A stretch of 64,000 nt of DNA from NCBI GenBank assembly GCA_946902875.1, contig OX336340.1:18677566-18741565 (forward strand), written 5' to 3'. The notes under the pieces are model-generated. The model was not told the origin of the DNA. It searched no databases and saw only the letters and a program-made list of their open reading frames with translations. The translations under genes were made by a program, and so were the position numbers. The stretch is from Nematopogon swammerdamellus (taxonomy: Eukaryota; Arthropoda; Insecta; Lepidoptera; Adelidae). Shown here one piece after another: positions 1 through 9,199 of the stretch (within the stretch, counting starts at the first letter, position 1; each line of letters starts with the position of its first letter).

Positions 1-150
1 CATCCTGTGGGAGTTTATTCACTCGATTGGTTATGAAGTGCTTTCGGATGTTTGTGTTAGAAGCTGTCTGGTTAAGTTTTTTGCCGTGACCACGAAGGTG
101 ATAGTTCTGGTTCAGGTCAAACATTTCAATTAAGTCTGGGCAATCAAACT
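1..150 (-). mobile_element. RT C-terminal fragment of a CR1-like LINE
   Basis: The minus-strand translation contains LNQNYHLRGHGKKLNQTAS and then NIRKHFITNRVN, the usual RGH...RK.F...R tail of LINE reverse transcriptases. It continues off the left edge. Confidence 0.55.
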
Positions 151-230
151 TTGAAATCATAATTTGTAATCCAACAGTAAGATAGCACATTACTATGACT
201 TTTTATATATCCCGACATCATTGGCACCGA

Positions 231-395
231 ACATATCCCCCCTCCCCTTCAAGAGAGGTGTGAATACTTGAATAACCTGTCAGGGCGGCATGGCATTCGC
301 AACCCCCCGCATGCGACTGAACGTCCGTGGGCGTCGTTAGACACCTAATGGGTGGCAAGGCGCCACATGTCGCGCTTTTTATAAAAAATATTATA
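231..395 (+). mobile_element. LINE 3' end copy (CGTCGTTAGACACC family)
   Basis: It shares the block GGCATGGCATTCGCAACCCC, then TGGGCGTCGTTAGACACC and CACATGTCGCGCTTT with copies at 4505, 43060, 55600 and 60772 (plus) and 3437 and 62925 (minus). It ends in an A-rich tail. Confidence 0.65.
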
Positions 396-470
396 AAAAA
401 CTAGTACAAGTACGCGTACCGCGAGTGAGCGTAGCTCCGCGCAATCAAACTAAGTCATTCACCTTTCATA

Positions 471-690
471 TGTTTTTTTTTTATGGAAACTGACACGGTT
501 GTCTACATCAACATCCGTGATGTCAGCCCATAACACCGGGTGAACTTGGTGCCACGTCAGTGCTTCCCTTACACTGAACTGGACGGAAAACACAAACTAT
601 TTACATAGCCGTTTCGACCGACCTTTCATTCAGTGTGGTGGTATCAACCCGGGCGGGTTAAACCCTACCACCTAGTAATAAGTCATATAT
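471..690 (-). mobile_element. SINE 3' part
   Basis: It has a T-run at 471-482, then ATCCGTGATGTCAGCCC to CCCTACCACCTAGTAA. The head is absent. Confidence 0.75.
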
Positions 691-702
691 CCCTTAGTCG
701 CC

Positions 703-930
703 TTTTACGAAATACAAGGGGAGGGAGACGGTGTTTCCCGAATCCTTTAACCTGGGTGTCTTTAAACGTCTTATTAACAGGCTAGACAGCCTAGCAACAG
801 TCCGGAAATCTGCTGGCATGGCACCTAACTGAGGGTGGTTTCGCGAAGAGAGGTGTTTTTGGCTCTGTCGAATGCACCATTGGTCTCTCGGCACAGCCAC
901 CCATGACGGTTTACATAAAAAAAAACAAAA
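703..930 (+). mobile_element. LINE 3' fragment (RT C-terminus)
   Basis: The plus-strand translation contains VFPESFNLGVFKRLINRLDS and then SAGMAPN with a stop, followed by an A-rich tail (about 917-935). It is related to the 3' end of the LINE at 16603-18372. Confidence 0.6.
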
Positions 931-956
931 AAAAGATGCAGTGGGGCTATTCTTTT

Positions 957-1240
957 AAAGTACCGGCAGGCCTCAAGCACTCTATGTACTTGCGCGCGAT
1001 AACTACCTACCGCCCGGCGCACCGCCGGCGGTGAATTTCTATGGGCTGCCTAAAGAATATAAACAGCCGAAGAATATAAACAGGCGAAGCTGCAAAGCAA
1101 TAATGCACTTTACACTCGATCATTAAGGTACATTTTCGCACGCAGCGATTGGCGACGTGAAGCAGTAGGCTATTAAAACCCGAAGGTAGGAACTTTTTCT
1201 ATGGAGTGATTTATCTGTTACAAAGTAACTATTTAGTAAT
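957..1240. repeat. ~280-bp dispersed repeat, copy 1
   Basis: The same sequence occurs inverted at 23028-23325. Shared blocks include AGGTACATTTTCGCACGCAG and GGAACTTTTTCTATGGAGTG. The family is not identified. Confidence 0.7.
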
Positions 1241-1312
1241 CTGTGGTACCGGCCCCACGCGGTCACTGTCACGGAAAACATCCATCTATAAAACAGCAGG
1301 TCGGTCGGTCAC

Positions 1313-1484
1313 CTGAGTGAGCAGCAGCTGTACCGCAGCCAGGATGAGGCCGCGGTGCTCTGTGAGCAGGTTCACGGCCTGCTGCAGCTTGCTGTCGCGC
1401 GCGAGCGAGCACGCCTGCACCAGCGCCGCGCGCTCCGGCGCGCCCCACTCCTTGCTCAGCTTTACGCAGCACTGCTTGCAGAAC
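1313..1484 (-). CDS. SRP72: SRP72 exon 7 duplicate (copy b)
   Basis: A second copy of exon 7 lies 196 bp downstream in the gene. It lacks the first two codons, and the original acceptor has been replaced by a new CTGGTTTAG directly before TTC TGC AAG. Using that acceptor keeps phase 0 and an open frame to the same CAG/GTGACC donor. It could be included with copy a, used instead of it, or be dead. Only a few bases differ from copy a, so the duplication is fairly recent, or the copies have been converted, or it is an assembly artefact. Confidence 0.55.
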
Positions 1485-1508
1485 TAAACCAGCAGGTCGG
1501 TCGGTCAC

Positions 1509-1685
1509 CTGTGTGAGCAGCAGCTGTACCGCAGCCAGGATGAGGCCGCGGTGCTCTGTGAGCAGGCTCACGGCCTGCTGCAGCTTGCTGTCGCGCGCGA
1601 GCGAGCACGCCTCCACCAGCGCCGCGCGCTCCGGCGCGCCCCACTCCTTGCTCAGCTTCACGCAGCACTGCTTGCAGAACTCCGG
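1509..1685 (-). CDS. SRP72: SRP72 coding exon 7 (copy a)
   Basis: The 59-codon exon encodes PEFCKQCCVKLSKEWGAPER through AAVQLLLTQ. It is phase 0 at both ends, with acceptor TTTGTTTCAG and donor GTGACC. It is tandemly duplicated just downstream (copy b). Confidence 0.85.
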
Positions 1686-4600
1686 CTGAAACAAATCATA
1701 CAGTGTGAAAAGGAAGGTGTGGAACTAAGCTTGCGATGGCTTCACCGAACATATCCGGGTCCATCGGCAGTAGAGGAAGGTGTTAATCAAGGTCGGGACT
1801 AGCGAGTGGCCACTCTAAATTTCCCGCGCATGCTTCACGTTTCGGCTCGCATCAAGCCCTCGTCAGCTAATCTGCGTTGACTAGGACGCGGGGAAACACC
1901 AGTCCCGCTCTCGACCTCTCTCTCTCTACCTATCCATTGTATAGAATAGAATAGAATAGAATATACTTCATTGCTTTCCGATACAAAATTGTACAAAAAG
2001 CAGACAAGTTTCATCGAATTAGGATGATCGGTTTAAGAGTTAAGGAGGAACATACATACATACAAAAAAGATTATGTATCACACAGAGTCTACAAACGCA
2101 GTATCTCATAAAACAAAGTAACTTACTCTATGACCATCTCTTACACATTTATTATTGGTATTGATGATATGATTTGGGTTAGACAAAGACGGCAATCAAC
2201 AGGCAAGCTACGAGTGCCGGTACCTGGTTGGAGTAAATAGCGAGGATGGCCTGGTTGTACGTGATGGAGGCCCGCTGTCGGGAGTTCAGCTTGTGCTCTA
2301 GCCCGTCCTGCGTGGCCGCCTTCATCCTCTTGCGCGAGTCGAACACGTTCGTCTCCCTGAAAACGAGCGGCGAGAATTTATTGTAGGTCTTTTGGCGCGT
2401 ACGATAAATACTTATTAATGGTAAGACTTTAATCATTTTTTCTTTATTTGAAACGGCCATTGTTCAGAAGGGAAAAGCTATAAATATTTGAGGAAATTTC
2501 GCCCACACATGACGATTTGGAAGTCAGACCACATCAGGTACATTTGAAATGAGTTGTATAGTTCGAGAACCCGCCAAATAAATTTCTCTAAAAAAAGTAG
2601 TTATAAACTAGTTCGAATAAAGTATTAAATTTGTCACTTATCTGTTAAGACATTATGTTCCTAACACAGTCCAATCCAGAGTGAATCGCAAAGAAAAATT
2701 AACATTCGTTCCAATTCCCTCGTAGTTTGAATGGGCGGCTATTTATCGAGGTATAGTTTTTTCGTCTTACTCTAAAATCATCCTAAACGGAGTTGGCGGG
2801 TTCTGGGACTATACGACTCAAATGACAGTGTGCTCCTGAGTAGCCTCTTTCATCCGCGCTACCCCACGTATGCTTTCTAGGTGCTAGGGTTTAATCCGCA
2901 TGGGTTGATTTGATACCATCGCACTGAATGAAAGGTCGGTTGAAACAGCTATGTAAATAGTTCATGTTTTCCGTCCAGTTCAGTTCAGCCTGCATGACTG
3001 AAGGGAAGCACTGACATGGCACCTAGTTCATCAAGGTGTTATGGGTTGACATCACAGATGTAAGTAGGTGATGTAGACAACCGTGTCAGTTTCCAAAAAA
3101 AAAAAAAAAGATTAATGAAAGTGATCACCTCAATGGTTTTTAACTAAACTGGAAGAGAAAGGTACCCATTAGTATTAGGTATTAAACTTGGAGATATTAA
3201 ATCCCAATGTTACTAATAAAAATGTGGTATTGTACCAACCTGTTGACGACGACGAGGTTGTTGCTAGCTATGGCGACCAGCGCCTGGTCGCTGGGCTTGT
3301 CCTTCAGCACCGAGTGGTAGATCTGGGCGGCCTCCTTCTCTTTGCCCAACATCTGCAGGCAGTACGCTTGCTGCACCCTGCAGCAGCGGTAAACATTAAG
3401 TTGTGTGAACATTTCAATAATTTTGTTTTCTTAAAGGGCGGCATGTGGCAACGATATGCCCATAAGGTGACTAACGACACCCATGGACATTTGGTAGAGT
3501 ACGAGGGTTGCGAAATCCATGCCGTCCCAACAGGTGTTTATTTACTCCTGTTAATAATGTACCCGGTTAATGAACCCGAGACTGTACTTGGGTGGGGTCT
3601 GTTACTTCTACAAGACTATATTTTCTGAAACAATAAAAATGTTTGCCTCTTGTAAACGGATACTGACAATCTAAGAGGACTCCAATTCTATTGATAATTT
3701 CCTCAAACATCATGGAAGTTACATGAAGTTACTAATTAGGTATATTGGACTGTTACTAAATAAGTTTTGTAACTGTTTTTAGTAAGTTTTTTTAAATAAA
3801 CCAGGGAACATACACCAGCTGATGTGAAATGTTCAAATTGAACCAAAACGTTCATCTTCGAGGCCACAGCATGAAACTAAGTCGAACAATCTTTAACAGC
3901 AATACTCGCAAACATTTCATCACAAACAGAGCGGTGGACGACTGGAATAATGCTCAAGAACTATAATTAAATAAAAAAATTAAATAAAAAAATTATCCAA
4001 GATAATGACAAAAACAACAAAGTTTAACTGGATTTAGACGTCCCAGACTGCCTGTCTAAAATAAATAAATAAAACATAATGACCTGATGATGGCGGCTTC
4101 CTCGCGCGCCTCCTCGTCGGTGCCGCCGTCCTCGAGCACACTGTCGCGGCAGGTGGCCTCCGCGCGGCGCAGCGTGGGAAGCGCGTCGGCGTAGCGCGCG
4201 TGCAGCGCCAGCGCGCTACCCTCATTGTAGCTCAGCTCGTACGTACTCTCGCCAAACTGTGGCAGCTCTGCCGACTGTCACATAGATGCAGATAGGAGAT
4301 TAGTTCATTTGTAGCCAATAGTTGAAGGTGGTTTATTGTACTGTAGTATAGTAGTGATAGATATTTTATGTAGTTTGTTAATAGATAGTTTTGAAATTTT
4401 TTGTTAAGATTGTTACGAAAAGTATGCCTGAGATTAGCTAGATAGCAAAAAATTTTACTCATAGCTGAAATCCTTTCCTCTAATGTACAGTCTGGGTTCC
4501 TTCAAATATAATGTGAAAGTGCACCTAGCCGGCCGACATGGTATTCGAAGCCCCCGTAAATATTCGAATGCCCGTGGGCGCCGCCGGACTACACCTCTGC

Positions 4601-7600
4601 GTTAGTCTTGAGCGCGCCATTTGTCGGGCTTCCCATAAAGAAAAAAATTTGGTAAAAACTCCCGAATGTTTGATTGAACATAAAAATTAAATATAAAATG
4701 GAAAAATTATCAACTTACAGGGTTGCCGGCTCCCAAATTGCCAAGAACGGCGGCCATATTGGCTTTCCGTTCATCCTCATAATCGTCGGTGGTGTTCTTG
4801 ACAATATCTCTATACAAGTTGTAGCACTCCTGATACTTCTCCAGTCTATACAAAATTTGTGCCCTGAAACAATTACCAATTAAATATTTTGGTAGAATTG
4901 TATAAGTCAGCAGCCTCCAAACTACGGCCCGCAGGCTCAGTAAGTCTGGCTCAACAGAGAGGACAGAGAGCCTAATTAGCAATACAACCAGCCCGTTGGG
5001 TCGAAAACTGAAAATTAATACCCTTGCGCCACTTTCAACTCAAGGATCTGGACAGTGGCGGCTGGTGACTTAAGTGACCGGCAGTGCGCTAAGTACCTAC
5101 CTAGGTACTTAAATACCAAATTTCCCAACACATTCCCGTCATGTTATTTTAAGATCGGGACTTACGAATTTTTTAAACGCCTGCGTACGTACCTAGTATG
5201 AATATTCTTAAGACACTCAATGAGTTGCAAAAAAACAAGAAAAAAAATCCAAACAAGTTTTTTAACTCATTTTTAGTACCTTTATGAACACACCTATAGA
5301 CCACAACACTACTGCAGCTTTCAAAAAGAAAACAGTATTAATGTCCCAAAAATACTTCAAAAAATATATAAAAATAAAAGCATTTGAAAAGTAGGAATTG
5401 AACCCGGGATCACCTGATTGTAAAGCCATACCTTTAACCAACGCTTAGGCAAATATCAGCACCACTTAATTCACATTATCACGTGACAGAAAGCACAAAA
5501 CCTAACCATATTCCATTTTAAATATTCGCGCGCTAACGGGTATGTGACATCATCACATGACAGCGCGCTGACTCTAGGCAGACGGACTCACAAGCAGAAC
5601 GAATCGCCCGCGACGTGTCGCACGCGCGTGTATCCACAATATACTGTCCTTCTTTTTCCGTCGTGTGTCACACGCAGAATGCAACCTTGTTCCACACATA
5701 ATCGTATGAAGAGTGTTTTGTTTCACGCGGCGGCAGCGGCGTTTGACATTTTCTCAAAGTACACGTTTGCGGTGTTTTGTAATGCACTCGGCGGCGAGCT
5801 CGGCGGCGAGCTCGGCGGCGATACGTCGTATGTAGTACGTATTACGTACAGCTAAATCGTGCCTTGTTGTCTAGGAAATAGGAACAAATTCAGTTTGATA
5901 TTTTTACTTCGATCGGTGACAATCATGGAGAATGTTTAATATTTTAATTTATTTATTTCTTTCGGGTGAAGGCGCTATATTTTGTGGTAGTGCGGCGCAC
6001 GAGCGCACTTAAGGGCCAGCCGCCACTGGATCTGGATATCAATCGAAACGGTTTAGTAATCAAGGAAATCTCATTTCAACCTTTTTGGTTCTTAGTGGAT
6101 TTTTCAAGTTGGCTTAATGTATTTTTGACACAGTTTTTTTAAAGACTTGTCCGGCCCTTCTACTTTCTTTGTACTTTCCTTGTACTTTTAGAAACCCTGG
6201 TCTAACTTATAAATATTCAGTGCAATATCTTTCTCAGTACTAAACTTATTCTAAGTTTTAATATTGAACATTTCATAATTTGTGTTTCTGCCAATGGAAG
6301 TATCACTGGGTTTATATAAGAATAGTAGTGGAAAGCATAACAGAAAAATAAAATGGTCATGAATAATTCAAGAGTTCGCTGTATGAACACCGACGCAAGA
6401 CTGGATGTGATGCGGGAGTATTAACTCAACGAGTTCAACTTTAATCTTACCTTAATTCCTTCAGACGTAGAGTCAGCTCCGGGGCCGAATCCACGGTCTG
6501 AAGCGCCTCCTTCGGATAGTTGAGCCTGTACTGAACGTAGGCCTTCTCAAAGTGCAGATCAGCCGCGAGCGCAGCATTCTTAGGGTTACAGAGAACACTC
6601 AGCGCCTCTTTGAAGTTGAGCAGGTGGATGAAGCACACTATCTTGCAGTGGAACGCCTTCTGCTCGTTGGGGGATATCTGTAATACTGAAAAATATATAT
6701 TTAAAGAAATATGTAATTTTTTATGGTTTCGTCAAATTTATATGAATAAAATTTAATTTTTATAAGAATTAATGATTGATTGATCATGATCATATACTAT
6801 GCTCACTTCTTTGAAACTACCAATCTATTTTTAGGGTTCCGTACCTCAAAGGAGGAAAAAACGGAACCCTTATAGGATCACTTTGTTGTCCGTCTGTCTG
6901 TCGGTCTGTCAAGACCTTTTTTCTCAGGAACGGGTAGACGTATCAAGTTGAAACTAATATCAAATACTAAGGTCTACGAAACCTTTGAGGTGTAGAAAAT
7001 GCAAGCTTCTAGGTCAACGGAATCACTAGATACGCCCATTTAAGTCACATATTTTGCTACCGGCAAATCAAATCAAAACCTATAGAGTACTTCCCGTTAA
7101 CCTAGAATCATGAAATTTGGTAAGAAGCAAGGTCTCACAGCACAAGTAAAGGAAAAAATCTAAAATTGTAAATTTATAGTTATGTGACATTAAAAAAATT
7201 GTTTGTTTGTTTTCTATGTCAAGGTCCCTTTTTCTCAGGATCAACGGATCAAGATAACAAATTGAAATTAATACGAAATACTAAGATCTACGGTCTCTTT
7301 AAGGTGTAGAATACCAAAGCTTCTAAATCAACGCAATCAAAAGATACGGCCATCTATGTCAGATTTCATACTCGCAAACTCACTCCAAACAAATCAAAAC
7401 CTATAGGGTATTTCCCGTCAACATAGAATCATAAAATTTGGTAAGAAGCAAGGTCTTACAGCACAAGTAAAGGAAAAAATCCGAAAATTGTAAAATTGTA
7501 GTTATTGACATTAAAAAAAAAAATATTGTTTTGTATGTCAAGGACCCCCTTTCTCAGGAACGGACCAAGATAACAAATTGAAATTAATACGAAATACTAA

Positions 7601-8523
7601 GAGCTACGATCTCTTTACGGTATAGAAAATGCAAGCTTCTAAATCAACGCAATCAAAAGATACGGCCATCTATGTCAGATTTCATACTCGCAAACTCACT
7701 CCAAACAAATCAAAACCTATAGGGTATTTCCCGTCAACCTAGAATAATAAAATTTGGTAATAAGCAAGGTCTCATAGCACACGTAAAGGAAAAAATCCTA
7801 AAATTGTAAACTTGTAGTTATGATATTAAAAAAAATTTGATTGTTTTGTGTGGCAAGTCAAGACCCTTTTTCTCAGTAACGAGTCAAGATATCAAATTGA
7901 AATTAATATGGAATACTAACGTCTGCGATCCCTTCGAGTTATATAAAATGAAAGCTTCTAAATCAATATAATCAAAACATACGGCTATTTATGGCAAATT
8001 TTAATACTTGCAAACTCATTCAAATGAAATCAAAACCTATAGGGTACTTACGTTGACCTGGAGTAATGAAATTTGGCAAGAAGCATGGTCTCACATCACA
8101 AGTAAAGAAAAAATCCGAAAATTTTAGATATTATGTCGTTATGTCATAGTCATAATATAAGAAATATATTTTTGTATAACTTCACGAATGCCGCACAGTC
8201 AAACCATTGCTGTAGTGTTTATTTAGGCGTTCGTGATTTTCCAAAACAATTGTTTTTGTACATACCTACATAATACAAATATATTGAGTGATGCTGATGA
8301 TACGGAACCCTCGGTGCGCGAGCCCAACTCGCACTTGCCGACTTTTTTTATTTTTTTTTATGATGTCACTGCGTTAAATTTTCGAGAATTAGAAATGGAA
8401 ATCATTGGCTATAATCTTACTTTTCCCGGTGGCTTTGAGCGCGCGGTCGTAGTCAGCGCTTGCACAGTAACGGCTAAGCTCCACGTATGCCGCGGTAAGC
8501 CCGCTGTCCTTTCCACCAGACAT
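1509..8523 (-). CDS. SRP72: SRP72, signal recognition particle 72 kDa subunit (5' part, 7 exons)
   Basis: SRP72 is the TPR-rich subunit that, with SRP68, binds SRP RNA in the cytosolic particle targeting ribosomes to the ER. Seven exons join in phase: 8421-8523, 6451-6685, 4719-4863, 4084-4274, 3240-3377, 2224-2356, 1509-1685, giving 374 codons. The translation starts MSGGKDSGLTAAYVELSRY and contains stretches typical of the family, such as FEKAYVQYRLN, RLEKYQECYNLYRDIV and TDDYEDERKAN. TPR-like helical pairs fill most of it. Vertebrate SRP72 is about 670 residues, so the C-terminal half with its lysine-rich RNA-binding tail must lie beyond the left edge. The start is the first ATG of exon 1 and a 5' UTR precedes it. 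The gene is divergent from Sec24. The family call is from remembered homology and is strong. Confidence 0.9.
1711..1940 (-). mobile_element. Same LINE family as 46976-47790, short 3' copy
   Basis: It begins AAGGTGTGGAACTAAGCTTG and ends in the CTCTCTCTACCTATCCAT stretch shared by all copies. It lies 26 bp from the SRP72 exon 7 acceptor. Confidence 0.7.
1941..1962 (+). repeat. (AGAAT)n microsatellite
   Basis: Four AGAAT units directly follow the LINE remnant at 1711-1940, as if they were its tail. Confidence 0.6.
2224..2356 (-). CDS. SRP72: SRP72 coding exon 6
   Basis: The exon encodes ETNVFDSRKRMKAA through NQAILAIYSNQ, matching the conserved NVFDSKK-type segment of SRP72. Its flanks are a TTTTCAG acceptor and a GTACCGGC donor, in phase 0. 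Confidence 0.88.
2880..3110 (+). mobile_element. SINE 3' part in SRP72 intron
   Basis: It runs from GGTGCTAGGGTTTAATCCGC to an A tail at 3096-3109. It is diverged from the other copies. Confidence 0.75.
3240..3377 (-). CDS. SRP72: SRP72 coding exon 5
   Basis: The exon encodes a TPR repeat, VQQAYCLQMLGKEKEAAQIY, ending ASNNLVVVNR across the junction. The donor is GTTGGTAC. Confidence 0.86.
3437..3610 (-). mobile_element. LINE 3' end copy (CGTCGTTAGACACC family)
   Basis: This is a degraded minus-oriented copy. It includes the reverse of the shared block and CCCGAGACTGTACTTGG. Confidence 0.55.
3838..3968 (+). mobile_element. RT C-terminal fragment, same family as 1-150
   Basis: The plus-strand translation contains NQNVHLRGHSMKLSRTIF and NTRKHFITNRAVDDWN. 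It lies in an SRP72 intron. Confidence 0.6.
4084..4274 (-). CDS. SRP72: SRP72 coding exon 4
   Basis: The exon encodes FGESTYELSYNEGSALAL through EEAREEAAIIR. It is GC-rich relative to its flanks. The acceptor is TGACAG and the donor is GTCATT. Confidence 0.85.
4505..4650 (+). mobile_element. LINE 3' end copy (CGTCGTTAGACACC family)
   Basis: This is a degraded copy: GGCCGACATGGTATTCGAAG, GCCCGTGGGCGCCGCC and an A-rich end. Confidence 0.5.
4719..4863 (-). CDS. SRP72: SRP72 coding exon 3
   Basis: The exon encodes AQILYRLEKYQECYNLYRDI and then an acidic DDYEDERKAN segment that is highly typical of SRP72. The donor is GTAAGTTG. Confidence 0.88.
5045..6036. mobile_element. Non-autonomous hAT-type element, 976 bp
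   Basis: The element spans 5053-6028 with terminal inverted repeats CAGTGGCGGCTGG / CCAGCCGCCACTG. It is flanked by a perfect 8-bp target duplication GATCTGGA (5045-5052 and 6029-6036). An 8-bp duplication and CAGTGGCG-type ends fit hAT. No transposase is visible. A tRNA-like B box (GGTTCAATTCC, minus, about 5395-5410) suggests a nested SINE trace. Confidence 0.85.
6451..6685 (-). CDS. SRP72: SRP72 coding exon 2
   Basis: A pyrimidine/A-rich acceptor ending CAG is followed by TATTACAG, coding ILQISPNEQKAFHCKIVCF. The exon ends RLKELR at a GTAAGATT donor and covers the first TPR pair. Confidence 0.88.
6835..8365. repeat. Dispersed repeat with four internal ~315-bp tandem units
   Basis: The ends carry AGGGTTCCGTACCTCAAAGG and GGAACCCTCGGTGCGCGAGC, as in a common lepidopteran repeat also found at 40850, 52020, 53390, 57900 and 59070. 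Inside, the marker CTCAGGAACGG-like sequence recurs at about 6923, 7234, 7553 and 7872. It lies in SRP72 intron 1. Confidence 0.75.
8421..8523 (-). CDS. SRP72: SRP72 coding exon 1
   Basis: The exon encodes the initiator Met and 33 further residues through RALKATGK. It ends with one base of the next codon at a GTAAGATT donor. Confidence 0.85.
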
Positions 8524-8889
8524 TTTTCTGGCCAACCCCTCCCTTTCACCAGTCCAACGGCTGGCGGGCTGTGCCGGCCTGGCTCCTCGTCCGTGCGTGT
8601 CTTTCTCCTCTTCCCACAGAGAAAATGATCACTCCATCTTCTCCATCTCCAACCCTGCTCTTGCCAAAATTGCTATCTGCTGCTGCTGCGCTGCTGCACA
8701 AAGAGAAAGAGAATATAATACTCACAGATTACCAATAGATATGTCTAGAATTCTAGATAATACTGTACAGTGAACAGTGTACCGTTCTGCTGCACTGCTG
8801 TCCTCAGTGTTGCTAAAAAAAAATCTCAAGGTGCTAAAACGCAAAGCAAAATGGGCTCAAAATGTGCTAGATGCAAGAGGCAAACTACC

Positions 8890-9167
8890 TACATGGTGTT
8901 GCAGTTGCCCCCGTAATATTTTTAACTGACATAAGGGGGTCATTCTATATGTGAAATTAAACAACTGCTGTGGCGAAAAAAAAATTTTTAAACAAAAAAA
9001 TAATATTTTTTTCCATACAAATTTTAAATACCTATTCTCAAAATGTATGGAGAAAAACAAATTTTTTTTTTCTTCAAATTAAAAGTCGTAGAACAAAAGT
9101 TGTTCTATTTCACGTACAGAATCACCCCCTTTCGGGTTTTACGGTTGGGGTTGCAACACCGTGTATA
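8890..9167. mobile_element. MITE with TIR TATACACGGTGTTGCA (copy 1)
   Basis: It is 278 bp, with ends TACATGGTGTTGCA and TGCAACACCGTGTATA. It is the same as 53932-54201 in reverse orientation. It lies upstream of SRP72. Confidence 0.75.
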
Positions 9168-9199
9168 TGTTGAAATAATAATGATAATCCATACAAATG

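Larger units (their letters stand above)
1301..1700 (-). repeat. 196-bp tandem duplication spanning SRP72 exon 7
   Basis: The segment beginning CAGCAGGTCGGTCGGTCACC occurs at about 1295 and again at about 1491. Each is followed by the whole exon. Confidence 0.85.

Noticed and set aside
5544..5855. 103-codon frame upstream of SRP72 exon 3
   Set aside because: It lies inside the hAT-type element, with no transposase or other motif, and the composition is unconvincing.
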